A stretch of DNA of 64,000 bases. Origin: Hellea sp. (GTDB lineage Bacteria > Pseudomonadota > Alphaproteobacteria > Caulobacterales > Maricaulaceae). The stretch lies in assembly GCA_020631215.1 (NCBI GenBank), contig JAHDHS010000002.1:62001-126000 (forward strand). Reading direction: 5' to 3'. Positions 9,768-19,660 of the stretch are shown one piece after another. The notes below the pieces were generated by a model. That model saw only the letters and a list, made by a program, of their open reading frames with translations, was not told where the DNA came from and ran no database searches. The position numbers were made by a program, and so were the translations under genes. How positions within the stretch are numbered: the stretch's first letter is position 1; every line of letters starts with the position of its first letter.

Positions 9768-10428
9768 GCTTTCCCATAATGAATTGGCGGCTTTGCTGAA
9801 ATCAGTGTTTCAGGCTTGTTTCGCGCATGGGCAGGACTGGGCGGCCATGGCGCAATCTGTCGTCTGGCTCGAGTCACACGGCTTTGACGGGCTTGCCATG
9901 TTGATGGAGTCCTTTGACGAAGATCTGTGTTTGCAGGCCGTCGAGTGTGATGTGACAGAAACTGACACGGGTCATATCGTCGATTTGAATGGAGGCAGCC
10001 TAATTCTTGCCGCTCATATGATCGCGGATCTGGCGCTGGAGAATTCAGAGAGCGACAGGCCAGCCAGACTTATTGTGCAAAATGCCCGGCAGCCAAAAGC
10101 TTTGATCGCAGCATTGCCATTATGTGCTTCGCAGGGATTTGATGCTTTCGTGACAGCGGACGGGCGGGGCGTCTATGCGAAGTCTGCGGAGCGGAGTTAC
10201 ACTACATATCACAGTGCTGAGACCGAGTTGTGTCTGACCTGTGGAGCGGGGCTGAACGCCCCACAAAGTGACATTGACCGTACTGCGAAGGCGATCCGTT
10301 GTCAGGCCCGACAAAACCTGATGGACGGTCTGTTTGTTAACCATAAATGCATCGAAAAACTGCAAAAAATAGCGGATCGGTTCCTGGTTGAAGCCACTGA
10401 GGCCTCGCGAAAGGGGGCCGGTGAGTGA
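9751..10428 (+). CDS. DUF3726-like protein
   Basis: The N-terminal region (LSHNELAALLKSVFQAC, then AMAQSVVWLESHGFDGLAML) resembles, from memory, the DUF3726 family: a small alphaproteobacterial family of unknown function with an opening S-L-N-E-I helix. The rest is an alpha/beta protein with several Cys (CLTCGAGL), which could bind a metal but this is speculative. The ATG at 9751 is chosen; it overlaps the upstream gene by 17 bases and gives the family-like start. The stop overlaps the GTG of mobA by four bases (GTGA). The function is unknown; the operon position suggests a partner of the 570-residue protein. Confidence 0.8.
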   Translation: MTAPLKLSHNELAALLKSVFQACFAHGQDWAAMAQSVVWLESHGFDGLAMLMESFDEDLCLQAVECDVTETDTGHIVDLNGGSLILAAHMIADLALENSESDRPARLIVQNARQPKALIAALPLCASQGFDAFVTADGRGVYAKSAERSYTTYHSAETELCLTCGAGLNAPQSDIDRTAKAIRCQARQNLMDGLFVNHKCIEKLQKIADRFLVEATEASRKGAGE

Positions 10429-10985
10429 AGCTGATCATCCTTGCAGGCGGTAAAAGTGCCCGGATGGGGCGGGATAAAGCTGAAATCAGGCTGGGAAATC
10501 GCCGCCTGATTGATGTCGTTTACGCAAGGGCCAAAATTCAATGCAACGAAATTTGGCTCTCCGGCCCCGATGATTACGGCTTGGGCCTTGATTATATCCC
10601 CGATCTTCCGGATGGGCCCAAAGGGCCGGTTGCGGCGCTTTACGCGGCCATACAAAGTTTGAAGGGCGAGCCGGGCTTTTTCACAGTCCCCGTTGACGGG
10701 CCAAATTTCCCCGCTGATTTATGTGAACGTCTTTACGCAGGCCGAACCTCTATCGCCAAATCGCCAAGCGGGCTGCACCAAGCCTATGGCTGGTGGCGAA
10801 TGGATGATTTGAACGCTGCATTTTCCAAGCTCGATTTGCGCGGGTCTATCTCGCTACGGAAGATGGCTGAGCGCTGCCATGCCCGACATGTAACATGGTT
10901 AGATGAAACGCTTTTTTATAACATAAATACACCTAATGACTTGGCTGGCTATTTGACCGCTATCCCCCCGCAAGATAGGGCCTAA
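10425..10985 (+). CDS. mobA: Molybdenum cofactor guanylyltransferase
   Basis: MobA joins GMP to molybdopterin to give the bis-MGD cofactor used by formate dehydrogenases. The N-terminal nucleotide loop LAGGKSARMGRDKAEI is diagnostic. The metal-binding Asp sits in PVDGPNFP and the family's NINTPNDL motif lies near the C terminus. At 186 residues it has the usual length. It starts with GTG, overlapping the previous stop by four bases. Placing mobA in this operon, with fdsGBA about 13 kb downstream, suggests it supports that molybdenum enzyme. Confidence 0.92.
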   Translation: MKLIILAGGKSARMGRDKAEIRLGNRRLIDVVYARAKIQCNEIWLSGPDDYGLGLDYIPDLPDGPKGPVAALYAAIQSLKGEPGFFTVPVDGPNFPADLCERLYAGRTSIAKSPSGLHQAYGWWRMDDLNAAFSKLDLRGSISLRKMAERCHARHVTWLDETLFYNINTPNDLAGYLTAIPPQDRA

Positions 10986-11012
10986 CGCAACACTATTATC
11001 AAGGGTTCACCA

Positions 11013-13460
11013 ATGGGCGATATTAAATCCACAGCCAAAGTAGTCGTGATCGGGGGCGGAGTTGTTGGCGTGTCCACACTCTATCATCTGGTCAAAAAAG
11101 GCTGGTCAGACTGTATGTTGTTTGAACGTAAAGAACTGACTTCCGGCTCGACATGGCACGCGGCGGGCCTGCTCCCGCTTTTCAATATGAGCTATTCCGT
11201 CGGGCAGCTTCATAAATACTCCGTCGAGCTTTACGGACGCCTTGAAGAAGAAACCGGGCAGGATGTAGGTTTGCGCATTTGTTCGAACATCCGCCTTGCC
11301 ACTAATCAGGACCGGATGGATGAATACCGTCAATATGCAGGCGTGGCCCAAACCATTGGCGTGAAGGTAGACTTCATCTCACCTGAGGAAGTTGTGAAAA
11401 TATGGCCCTTCGCTGTGCCTGATGGTCTTGTGGGGGCGATGGTCCATCCGGAGGATGGTTATGTTCAGCCCGCAGATTTGACACAGGCTTTGGCGATTGG
11501 CGCACGGGCTGGCGGCGGAAAAATTCACCGAAATACAACTGTCCTAGCGATTGAGCAGCTTGAAGATGAGCGCTGGAAAGTTACGACGGACAAAGGCGAA
11601 GTCATTGCTGAGCATGTCGTGTCCTGCACAGGCTCTTTCGCCCGTAAAACCGGCGAGATGATCGGGCTGGATATTCCCGTGGTACCAGTCGAGCATCAAT
11701 ATATCGTCACGGAGTCCCATCCGGATATTATCAAACGCCGCGAAGCTGGCGAGCCTGAACTCGGTGTTCTACGCGAGAGTGATGGCAGTTGGTATATGCG
11801 CGAAGAAGCGGGCGGCCTTATCCTTGGCCCTTATGAGCATGGCGCGCCCGCCTGCTATGTCGACGGGCCGGATGACAATTCAGAATATGAGCTGTTCCAG
11901 GAAGATATCGACCGCCTAATGCCGCATATTGAAAGCGCGATTGCCCGCGTTCCGATGTTTGAGGAGCTGGGTATCAAAAAAGTCTATAATGGCGCGATTG
12001 CCTATACGCCGGATGGAAATCCGATTGTTGGCCCGGCGTGGGGTAAGAAAAACTTCTGGCTGAATGAGGGCCATAGTTTCGGGATTACTGCGGCGGGCGG
12101 GGCCGGCTGGCAACTCGCGGAATGGATTGTCGAAGGCGAACCAACGGTGGATATGCTGGGCGTCGACCCGCGCCGCTTTGGCCCATATGCGACGAAGTCT
12201 TATTTGATTGAGAAAAACGAAGAAGCCTATGCCGATGTCTTCACGATTCATTATCCGGATGAAGAGCGTGCTGCCGCGCGGCCTCTACGGACATCCCCCT
12301 GTTATGACCGGATGAAAGAACGCGGCGCGGTCTTCGGGCAGCTTTTCGGCTGGGAACGTCCAAACTGGTTTGCGCCTGAGGGCGTTGAGCAAAAAGATGA
12401 TTGGTCATTCCGCCGCTCATCCTATTTCGAACATGTCGGCAATGAATGTAAAAATGTCGCCGAGAATGCAGGCCTTCTGGATATGACGGCTTTTGCGAAA
12501 TGCCGTATTCAAGGGCCGGGGGCGAGGGCTTGGCTAAACTGGATGCTGGCACAGAAAATGCCGGTCACGCCGGGGCGGTTGGCTTTGTGTCATGGCCTGA
12601 CCTCCAAAGGCGGCGTGCATAGCGAATTTACGGTGCAGCGCGAAAGCAAGGATAGTTTCTATCTGGTCTCTGCAGGTGCCAACCACCGTCTGGATCATGA
12701 CTGGCTGCGTAAACATATGCCAACGGACGGCTCTGTTCAGATGACAGATTTGACGAATTCCATGGGCGTGCTTGTACTAGCCGGGCCTAAATCGCGTGAT
12801 ATTTTACAGCCGATTTGCGGGTCTAACCTGTCCAATGAAACCTTCCCATGGCTGACGGGACAAGAGACTTATGTGGGTCACGCGCCCGTCAAATTGCTGC
12901 GGGTCAATTTCGTTGGCGAGCTTGGCTGGGAGATCCATCATCCGATTGAATATCAGAACCATATTTTTGATGCGCTGTTCAAATCGGGCGAAAAACATGG
13001 CCTGAAACCTTTTGGTATTCGCGCGATGAACTCTATGCGGCTTGAGAAATCCTACCGTCTCGTCGGGACAGAAATGTCGATTGAGTATTCAGCCTATGAA
13101 TCCGGCCTGCACCGTTTTGTCAGCCTGAAAAAGAAGGGCGGTTTCCTAGGTAAGGAGGCGCTATTGGAATGGGAAAAGCGCGGCTTTGACAATGCGTTTG
13201 TGACGTTGGAAGTGATGGATGTCGATGATGCAGATGTGATCGGGAATAACCCGATATATAAAGATGGTGAGGTCGTTGGCCGTGCCACGGGCGGCGGCTT
13301 TGGGTGGCGAATGAATAAATCACTGGCTTTGGCCATGGTCACCCCCGCTTTGTCGGATGTTGGAACAGATTTGGAGATTGAAATTCTAGGCAAGCGCTAT
13401 AAATGCCGTGTCCTCGAAGACAGTCCGCATGATCCGGCCAATGAAAAACTTAGAAGCTAA
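11013..13460 (+). CDS. Dimethylglycine/sarcosine dehydrogenase-type FAD and folate enzyme
   Basis: An 815-residue fusion. Residues about 1-390 form a DAO-type FAD domain (VVVIGGGVVGVSTLYHL). A linker domain and then a GcvT-like tetrahydrofolate-binding half (about 430-815) follow. SGSTWHAAGL at 45-52 carries the His that binds FAD covalently in dimethylglycine dehydrogenase. The enzyme class oxidatively removes an N-methyl group and passes it to tetrahydrofolate as 5,10-methylene-THF. Which of dimethylglycine, sarcosine or another N-methyl amine it uses cannot be read here. It lies 27 bases after mobA and 6 bases before soxB. Confidence 0.92.
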   Translation: MGDIKSTAKVVVIGGGVVGVSTLYHLVKKGWSDCMLFERKELTSGSTWHAAGLLPLFNMSYSVGQLHKYSVELYGRLEEETGQDVGLRICSNIRLATNQDRMDEYRQYAGVAQTIGVKVDFISPEEVVKIWPFAVPDGLVGAMVHPEDGYVQPADLTQALAIGARAGGGKIHRNTTVLAIEQLEDERWKVTTDKGEVIAEHVVSCTGSFARKTGEMIGLDIPVVPVEHQYIVTESHPDIIKRREAGEPELGVLRESDGSWYMREEAGGLILGPYEHGAPACYVDGPDDNSEYELFQEDIDRLMPHIESAIARVPMFEELGIKKVYNGAIAYTPDGNPIVGPAWGKKNFWLNEGHSFGITAAGGAGWQLAEWIVEGEPTVDMLGVDPRRFGPYATKSYLIEKNEEAYADVFTIHYPDEERAAARPLRTSPCYDRMKERGAVFGQLFGWERPNWFAPEGVEQKDDWSFRRSSYFEHVGNECKNVAENAGLLDMTAFAKCRIQGPGARAWLNWMLAQKMPVTPGRLALCHGLTSKGGVHSEFTVQRESKDSFYLVSAGANHRLDHDWLRKHMPTDGSVQMTDLTNSMGVLVLAGPKSRDILQPICGSNLSNETFPWLTGQETYVGHAPVKLLRVNFVGELGWEIHHPIEYQNHIFDALFKSGEKHGLKPFGIRAMNSMRLEKSYRLVGTEMSIEYSAYESGLHRFVSLKKKGGFLGKEALLEWEKRGFDNAFVTLEVMDVDDADVIGNNPIYKDGEVVGRATGGGFGWRMNKSLALAMVTPALSDVGTDLEIEILGKRYKCRVLEDSPHDPANEKLRS

Positions 13461-13466
13461 CGCGCT

Positions 13467-14717
13467 ATGAAATATTCTGCAGTCAGCCTGTTTGCGAATG
13501 CGCTGTCGGGTCACAAAAACTGGCCCGAGCAATTTCCCGATAAGGCTCCGAAAAAAGAATATGATGTCATCATTGTCGGCGGCGGTGGACATGGTCTGGG
13601 CGCGGCTTACTATCTGGCCAAGAAACACGGCATTACCAATGTCGCCGTGCTCGAAAAAGGCTGGATCGGCGGCGGCAATACGGGCCGTAACACTACCATT
13701 ATCCGGTCTAACTATCTCTTCGATGAAAGTGCAGGCATTTATGACCACGCCGTCGATCTCTGGGATGGTCTCTCGCAGGAGTTAAATTACAACGTCATGT
13801 TCTCCAAACGCGGCGTATTGATGCTCGCCCATAATGTCCATGATGTTCAGAGCTTTCAGCGTCATGTCCATGCCAACCGCCTCAACGGCGTTGATAATAA
13901 ATGGCTCACGCCGCAACAATGCAAAGACTTCCTGCCCATTCTCGATATTTCAGAGGATCGCCGCTATCCCGTTATGGGCGGAGCGCTGCAAATGCGGGCG
14001 GGTACAGCGCGTCATGACAGCGTGGCCTGGGGCTATGCGCGGGCGGCCTCAAAGCTCGGCGTTGACATTATCCAGAACTGCAAAGTCACTGGTATAAAGC
14101 GCGGCGCAGATGGGGCCGTCGAGGGCGTCGAAACGGAGAAAGGTTATATCGGGGCAAAGAAAATCGGCGTGTCGGCAGCGGGCAACTCGTCCGTCTTAAT
14201 GGAAATGGCGGGGCTGCGCTTCCCGCTGGAGAGCTATCCTTTGCAAGCTTTGGTATCTGAGCCGGTTAAACCCGTGCTGAATTGCGTCGTCATGTCTAAT
14301 GCGGTTCATGCCTATATCAGCCAGTCCGATAAGGGTGAGTTGGTCATTGGTGCAGGCACGGATCAATATACGAGCTACAGCCAGCGCGGCGCGCTTCACA
14401 TTATCGAACATACTTTGATGTCGATTTGTGAAATTTTCCCGATCTTCAAACGTCAGAGAATGTTGCGCTCCTGGGGCGGCATTGTTGATGTGACTCCGGA
14501 CCGATCTCCGATTGTCGGGAAGACACCGGTGCCGGGTTTATATGTCAATTGCGGCTGGGGGACAGGCGGGTTCAAAGCCACGCCGGGGGCGGCGGATATG
14601 CTGGCCCATACCATCGCGCATGACGCTCCGCATAAAATCAACGCGCCGTTTAACCTAGACCGTTTTGTTGGCGGCCGTCTGATTGACGAGGCCGCGGCGG
14701 CGGCTGTGGCGCATTAG
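13467..14717 (+). CDS. soxB: Sarcosine oxidase beta subunit
   Basis: This flavin subunit of the heterotetrameric sarcosine oxidase holds the site of sarcosine oxidation. It has the dinucleotide loop [19 protein letters not shown] at 33-51 and [27 protein letters not shown] includes His183, aligned to the His that holds covalent FMN in known SoxB proteins. The 416-residue length is normal. The order B-D-A-G with gaps or overlaps of a few bases is the classical operon. The reaction is sarcosine to glycine, with the methyl group sent to tetrahydrofolate and H2O2 formed. Confidence 0.97.
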   Translation: MKYSAVSLFANALSGHKNWPEQFPDKAPKKEYDVIIVGGGGHGLGAAYYLAKKHGITNVAVLEKGWIGGGNTGRNTTIIRSNYLFDESAGIYDHAVDLWDGLSQELNYNVMFSKRGVLMLAHNVHDVQSFQRHVHANRLNGVDNKWLTPQQCKDFLPILDISEDRRYPVMGGALQMRAGTARHDSVAWGYARAASKLGVDIIQNCKVTGIKRGADGAVEGVETEKGYIGAKKIGVSAAGNSSVLMEMAGLRFPLESYPLQALVSEPVKPVLNCVVMSNAVHAYISQSDKGELVIGAGTDQYTSYSQRGALHIIEHTLMSICEIFPIFKRQRMLRSWGGIVDVTPDRSPIVGKTPVPGLYVNCGWGTGGFKATPGAADMLAHTIAHDAPHKINAPFNLDRFVGGRLIDEAAAAAVAH

Positions 14718-14731
14718 GGAAGGGCAAAACC

Positions 14732-15040
14732 ATGTTTGAAATTCACTGCCCCTATTGTGACGAAAAGCGCCCCGAAATTGAATTCGCCTATGCGGGCGAG
14801 GCGCATATCGTCCGCCCGAATGCCCAAGACCAGGGCGAAATGAGCGATGCGGACTGGTCACAATATATGTTTATTCGGGATAATGTTCGCGGCGAACATT
14901 GCGAACGATGGTGGCATCAACACGGGTGCAACATGTTCTTTAATGCCGTGCGCCATACGGTCACGGATAAATTTGTCATGACCTATAAAATGGGGAAATC
15001 CCGCCCAACGGCCAAACAAATCGCGGATGCCAAAAAATGA
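14732..15040 (+). CDS. soxD: Sarcosine oxidase delta subunit
   Basis: The small zinc subunit of sarcosine oxidase, 102 residues. The N terminus FEIHCPYCDEK gives Cys6 and Cys9. WWHQHGCNMFF gives His62 and Cys66, matching the spacing of the Cys2-His-Cys zinc site in characterised enzymes. It starts 14 bases after soxB and overlaps soxA by four bases (ATGA). Confidence 0.97.
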   Translation: MFEIHCPYCDEKRPEIEFAYAGEAHIVRPNAQDQGEMSDADWSQYMFIRDNVRGEHCERWWHQHGCNMFFNAVRHTVTDKFVMTYKMGKSRPTAKQIADAKK

Positions 15041-17997
15041 GCGCCTTTCGTAAATCCGGGCGCGGCATGGTGGATGCCTCAAAACCCGTAAATTTCACTT
15101 TTGACGGGAAGGCATATCAAGGCCTGCAAGGCGATACTTTGGCCTCAGCCTTGCTGGCCAATGGCGTTCACCTGACCGGGCGGAGTTTTAAATATCACCG
15201 CCCGCGCGGCATAGTCGGCGCAGGCAGCGAAGAACCAAACGCCTTGGTCGCCTTTGATCGCGGAGAGGGTCGAGTGACACCTAATGTGCGCGCGACGACA
15301 CTTGAAATTTTTGATGGCCTGAAAGCGGAGAGTCAGAACCGCTGGCCAAACTTAAAGACGGATATTGGCGGGTTTAACAATATCTTTTCGATGTTCTTCC
15401 CTGCGGGGTTTTACAATAAAACATTCAAATGGCCTGCCAGTTTTTGGGACAAAGTCTATGAGCCCTTCATCCGTAATATGGCGGGTCTTGGGCCCGCGCC
15501 GAAATCATCAGACCCGGATGTTTACGCGTCGGTCTATGGTCATTGTGATGTGTTAATCGTCGGGGCAGGGCCAGCGGGTATAGCAGCCGCAGTTGCAGCG
15601 GCCAAAAAAGACCAGCGCGTCATTCTGGTGGATGAGCAGGCAGAACCTGGTGGAGGCCTATTATCGGCTCAAAATGTTGAGATTGACGGCATGGCCGCTC
15701 AGGATTGGTTGACGAAATCACTCACGACTTTGCGCAAGGCGGATAATGTGACGGTGATGCTGCGTAGCACAGCGATCGGTTACTATCATGATAATTTCGT
15801 GGCTGTGAATGAACGGTTGACCGACCATATTCCATCGGTGGAGCCGGGGCGGTCACGCGAAAAACTACACCGCATACGCGCGGGCAAAGTTATATTGGCG
15901 CAGGGCGGTATTGAGCGCCCACTGGTCTTTAACGGAAATGATCGCCCGGGCGTGATGTTGGCGTCCGCCGCGCAGACATATCTGGGCCAGTATGGCGTGG
16001 CCGTCGGGAATGAAGTCGTCGTTTTCACATCGCATGACAGTGCCTATCAGGCGGCTTTTGAACTGGCCGATGCCAACATCAGTATCGCCGCGATTGTTGA
16101 CATCAGAGATAAGATCAGCGGGGACTTGCAGCAAGCTGTCGAGGCGCGCGCTATTGATTTGATCTTGGGATCATCGGTTTCGAAAACCTCGGGTAAGTTA
16201 CGCATAAATGGCTGCGAAGTTTACACGGCCTCCAGCGGTAAAAAACAAAGCTTCCAATGTGATGCGCTGCTGATGTCCGGGGGCTGGACGCCCAGTCTGC
16301 ATCTCTGGTCACACTCCAAAGGCGGTATCAAGTGGGATGCAGATTTAGCCGCTTATGTCCCGGAGCAGGCTAACGAGAATGCAGTTTGCGTTGGGGCTTG
16401 TAATGGTAATTTTGGGATTGAGGCCGCGCTGAATGCCGGCACCAAAGCAGGTGGTGGCCGGAAGAAATTCAAAGTCAAAGAGCCGGAATTTGGCAGCGGT
16501 GTGGTGCTCGATCATTTGCCAAATTATATCGACAGTTCCAAACAAAAAGCCTTTGTCGATTTCCAAAATGACGTCACCGAGAAAGACATCAAACTCGCTG
16601 TTCGAGAGGGCTTTAAATCCATTGAACATGTCAAACGCTACACCACCAATGGTATGGCGACAGATCAGGGCAAGACCTCGAATTTGAACGCCTTGGAAAT
16701 TGCGTCGAAAGCGGTCGGCAAACCGATTGAGAAAGTCGGCCTGACGACGTTCCGCCCGCCCTATACACCGACGACCTTTGGGGCGCTTGCGGGCTACCGC
16801 GATGGGGAGCTCTTTGACCCAACCCGCAAGACGGCGATTGACCCTTGGGCCGAAGCACAGGGCGCGGTCTTTGAGCCCGTCGGTATATGGCGCCGCGCCT
16901 GGTATTTCCCGAAAGACGGCGAAGATATGCATGCCGCCGTTGCGCGCGAATGCAAAGCGACTCGGGACAGCCTCGGAATTTTTGATGCATCGACTCTGGG
17001 CAAGATCGAAGTAGTAGGGCCGGACGCCACAAAATTCATGAACCTAATGTATTCGAACAGCTGGACGACGCTGAAACCCGGACGTTGCCGCTACGGTCTG
17101 ATGCTGCGCGAAGACGGATACATCTATGATGACGGGGTCGTCGCGCGTATGGCCGAAGACCGTTATCATGTGACGACGACATCCGGCGGCGCGCCCCGCG
17201 TTTACCGCCACATGGAAGATTATCTTCAGACTGAATTCCAGCATCTGGATGTCTGGCTGACCAGCACAACGGAGCAATGGGCCGTGATCGCGATTAACGG
17301 GCCAAATGCCCGTAAGCTGATTGAGCCATTTGTCGAGGGTATCGATTTGTCTAAGGACGCTTTCCCGCATATGGCCGTGCGGGAGGGTAAAATCTGCGGG
17401 GTACCAACCCGGTTGTTCCGCGTGAGCTTTACAGGCGAGCTCGGATTTGAAATCAATATCCCGTCGCATTATGGCCGCACCGTGTGGGAGACATTATTCG
17501 AAGCGGGCCAGTCATATGAGATTTGTCCTTACGGCACAGAAACCATGCATGTCCTGCGCGCCGAAAAAGGCTTTATTATTGTTGGTCAGGACACAGACGG
17601 AACCGTCACGCCGCATGATGCGGGCATGGGATGGGCCGTGGCAAAAAAGAAAAAAGACTTTGTCGGCATGCGATCCTTGAAACGGTCTGATTTGATTGCG
17701 GATGGTCGGAAACATTTGATTGGGTTGCTGACCGATGATCCGAATGTCGTGCTGGAAGAAGGCGCGCAGATTGTGGCCGATCCAAATCAGCCAATCCCTA
17801 TGGACATGCTCGGCCATGTCACATCATCCTATTGGAGCGAGAGCTTGGGCCGGTCTGTGGCCATGGCGCTGGTCAAGGACGGGTTTAACCGGATGGACGA
17901 GACGCTTCATGTCCCCATGCCGGGCACAACCCATAAAGCTAAAGTCGTAAAGCCTGTCTTTTATGATCCCAAAGGGGAGCGTCTCAATGTTGTTTGA
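15037..17997 (+). CDS. soxA: Sarcosine oxidase alpha subunit
   Basis: The large subunit, 986 residues, usual length. It starts with a ferredoxin-like segment (VNFTFDGKAYQGLQGDTLAS, GRSFKYHRPRG). A NAD-binding disulfide-oxidoreductase-type domain follows (CDVLIVGAGPAGIAAAVAAA, then EQAEPGGGLL). The C-terminal 380 residues are a GcvT-like tetrahydrofolate domain (FTGELGFEINIP, GQDTDGTVTPHDAGM). It accepts the methyl group from the beta subunit as 5,10-methylene-THF. The start is the ATG overlapping the soxD stop; the stop lies within soxG. Confidence 0.97.
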   Translation: MSAFRKSGRGMVDASKPVNFTFDGKAYQGLQGDTLASALLANGVHLTGRSFKYHRPRGIVGAGSEEPNALVAFDRGEGRVTPNVRATTLEIFDGLKAESQNRWPNLKTDIGGFNNIFSMFFPAGFYNKTFKWPASFWDKVYEPFIRNMAGLGPAPKSSDPDVYASVYGHCDVLIVGAGPAGIAAAVAAAKKDQRVILVDEQAEPGGGLLSAQNVEIDGMAAQDWLTKSLTTLRKADNVTVMLRSTAIGYYHDNFVAVNERLTDHIPSVEPGRSREKLHRIRAGKVILAQGGIERPLVFNGNDRPGVMLASAAQTYLGQYGVAVGNEVVVFTSHDSAYQAAFELADANISIAAIVDIRDKISGDLQQAVEARAIDLILGSSVSKTSGKLRINGCEVYTASSGKKQSFQCDALLMSGGWTPSLHLWSHSKGGIKWDADLAAYVPEQANENAVCVGACNGNFGIEAALNAGTKAGGGRKKFKVKEPEFGSGVVLDHLPNYIDSSKQKAFVDFQNDVTEKDIKLAVREGFKSIEHVKRYTTNGMATDQGKTSNLNALEIASKAVGKPIEKVGLTTFRPPYTPTTFGALAGYRDGELFDPTRKTAIDPWAEAQGAVFEPVGIWRRAWYFPKDGEDMHAAVARECKATRDSLGIFDASTLGKIEVVGPDATKFMNLMYSNSWTTLKPGRCRYGLMLREDGYIYDDGVVARMAEDRYHVTTTSGGAPRVYRHMEDYLQTEFQHLDVWLTSTTEQWAVIAINGPNARKLIEPFVEGIDLSKDAFPHMAVREGKICGVPTRLFRVSFTGELGFEINIPSHYGRTVWETLFEAGQSYEICPYGTETMHVLRAEKGFIIVGQDTDGTVTPHDAGMGWAVAKKKKDFVGMRSLKRSDLIADGRKHLIGLLTDDPNVVLEEGAQIVADPNQPIPMDMLGHVTSSYWSESLGRSVAMALVKDGFNRMDETLHVPMPGTTHKAKVVKPVFYDPKGERLNVV

Positions 17998-18532
17998 TCA
18001 GGCCATTGATATTCCTGAAACGCTTAAGGGTGATGCCGTTTCGGTGACATTGATGGAGGAGCGCGCGCGGTATAATTTGCGGATCAAATCCACTGATCTG
18101 ACGGAGTTTAAAAAACTCACAGGGCTAAAATTACCGCGTAAGATCAATACGTCCAGCGCGGCCAAAGATGTCACATGTTTATGTGTCGGGCCGGATGAAT
18201 GGTTCGTCATCGCAGAGGCTAAGTCCAAAGCTAAACTCGATAAATTACTGGCCAAAGCCTCAAACAAATTTGTGTGTTCCGTGACAGATATTTCTCACCG
18301 AAATGTCGGCTTTGAGATCACCGGGGCCAAGGCATCACGACTGATTAATGTGGGCTGTCCGCTTGATATGGCGATCGAGGCTTTCCCTGTGGGTAAAGTA
18401 ACGCGCACAATTTTTGAAAGCGCGGCCATCCTATTGCGGCGCACGGGTGAAGAGAGTTTCCAAATAGAATGCTGGCGGTCTTTTGGCCCTTATTTGCGTG
18501 ATTTCTTCGTCCGGGCCAGCCGCGATTTTTAA
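17987..18532 (+). CDS. soxG: Sarcosine oxidase gamma subunit
   Basis: SoxG is the fourth structural subunit, related in fold to part of GcvT. Visible family marks are LCVGPDEWFVIAEAK, VTDISHRNVGFEITG and GCPLDM, with a C-terminal CWRSFGPYLRDFF. The start at 17987 is chosen because GGGGAG lies seven bases upstream; an earlier in-frame codon at 17963 lacks this. It overlaps soxA by 11 bases and ends five bases before a convergent gene. Confidence 0.95.
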   Translation: MLFDQAIDIPETLKGDAVSVTLMEERARYNLRIKSTDLTEFKKLTGLKLPRKINTSSAAKDVTCLCVGPDEWFVIAEAKSKAKLDKLLAKASNKFVCSVTDISHRNVGFEITGAKASRLINVGCPLDMAIEAFPVGKVTRTIFESAAILLRRTGEESFQIECWRSFGPYLRDFFVRASRDF

Positions 18533-18537
18533 CTAGG

Positions 18538-19644
18538 CTAGATAAAAGGCATTTTGCGAACTTCGCAGTCACGCGTTCCATCGGGCGTTTGAACCGTCAG
18601 CTTGTTGCCGATTTTCCAATGCGCTTTGTCGATCATGCCGATGGCGACATTGGTGTTCAGATCCGGTGACCAAGCAGCAGAGGTCACTTGCCCGGCTTTT
18701 TCATCACCGGACATAATAGGCCAAGGATTGCGGCAAGGCGGGGTTGCGCTGCCAGAAATCGCGATGCCGCGGATTTGCCGCTTGGGGCCGTTCTCTAGTT
18801 CCTTTTGCAAGACGTCTGCGCCGATACAGCCTTTGGCTGCGTCGCCTTTGCAAAACTTCCCAAGACCTGCCTCATAAGGTGTGTTTTCAATGGTCATGTC
18901 ATTGCCATAGGACAGCAGGCCGCCTTCAATGCGCTCGATCAGATTGGGACAGCCCGCGCGGACATTTAAGTCTTCTCCGGCTTCAAATAACGCATCCCAA
19001 AGCGGTTCGCCATGCTCACTGCCATCAACATAGATTTCAAAGCCGCCCTGAACGGAATATCCTGATCTGGCGACTGTAAATGAGGTGCCGTTAAAGTCGA
19101 TCTTTCTGTGCCGAAAGAACCGCAAGTCCCGGATATCTTCGCCAAAGAGCCGCGCCATTAAGTCATCAGATTTCGGGCCTTGAATGGCAAGGGGGGAGAC
19201 ATCGGGCTCAAAAATATCGACATTCAGACCGCGCCCCAGTGCCAGCCCTTTGATCCAATAGAGCAAGTCTGAATCGGCTATTGAAATCCACCAGCGATCA
19301 TAGCTGTGCTTAACGGCGACGGGGTCATTGAGCATGCCGCCTTTTTCATCGACGACCGGAATGTAGTAACATTGATCTTCACCCATCTTTGCTAGATTGC
19401 GCGGGGTCAGCATTTGCACCAATTTGAATGCGTCAGGGCCTTTGATCTCGACTTGCCGTTCACAGGCCACATCCCACACCTGCACATGTTTTTTCAGATG
19501 GTGGTAATCTTCCTCAAACCCCTCAAAAACGGTTGGCAGCAACATGCGGTTATAGACAGTATAACCTTTAACGCCTGCCTCAGTAACGCGCCGGGTAAAG
19601 GGCGTGCTGCGGGTACGTCGCGAAATGGAGAGGACGGGATTCAT
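18538..19644 (-). CDS. DmdA/GcvT-family tetrahydrofolate methyltransferase-like protein
   Basis: An aminomethyltransferase (GcvT) fold protein of 368 residues. It is strongly like the clade annotated as dimethylsulfoniopropionate demethylase DmdA: SRRTRSTPFTRRV, YTVYNRMLLPTVFE, VWDVACERQVEIKGPDA, AIQGPKSDDLMARLFG, RSGYSVQGGFEIYV. DmdA moves a methyl from DMSP to THF. The gene beside it is an FAD amine oxidoreductase, so it may instead be the folate half of a split demethylase for an N-methyl amine. The start is the ATG at 19644, with GGAG five bases upstream. It ends five bases from soxG, convergently. Function between these options is open. Confidence 0.88.
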   Translation of the reverse strand: MNPVLSISRRTRSTPFTRRVTEAGVKGYTVYNRMLLPTVFEGFEEDYHHLKKHVQVWDVACERQVEIKGPDAFKLVQMLTPRNLAKMGEDQCYYIPVVDEKGGMLNDPVAVKHSYDRWWISIADSDLLYWIKGLALGRGLNVDIFEPDVSPLAIQGPKSDDLMARLFGEDIRDLRFFRHRKIDFNGTSFTVARSGYSVQGGFEIYVDGSEHGEPLWDALFEAGEDLNVRAGCPNLIERIEGGLLSYGNDMTIENTPYEAGLGKFCKGDAAKGCIGADVLQKELENGPKRQIRGIAISGSATPPCRNPWPIMSGDEKAGQVTSAAWSPDLNTNVAIGMIDKAHWKIGNKLTVQTPDGTRDCEVRKMPFI

Positions 19645-19660
19645 ATTAACTCCAATGACA

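Noticed and set aside
19645-19660. Six-codon leader-like frame and repeated TTGGAG before the DmdA-like gene
   Set aside because: The first TTGGAG is simply the end of the upstream gene (Trp-Ser-stop); the similarity is probably chance.
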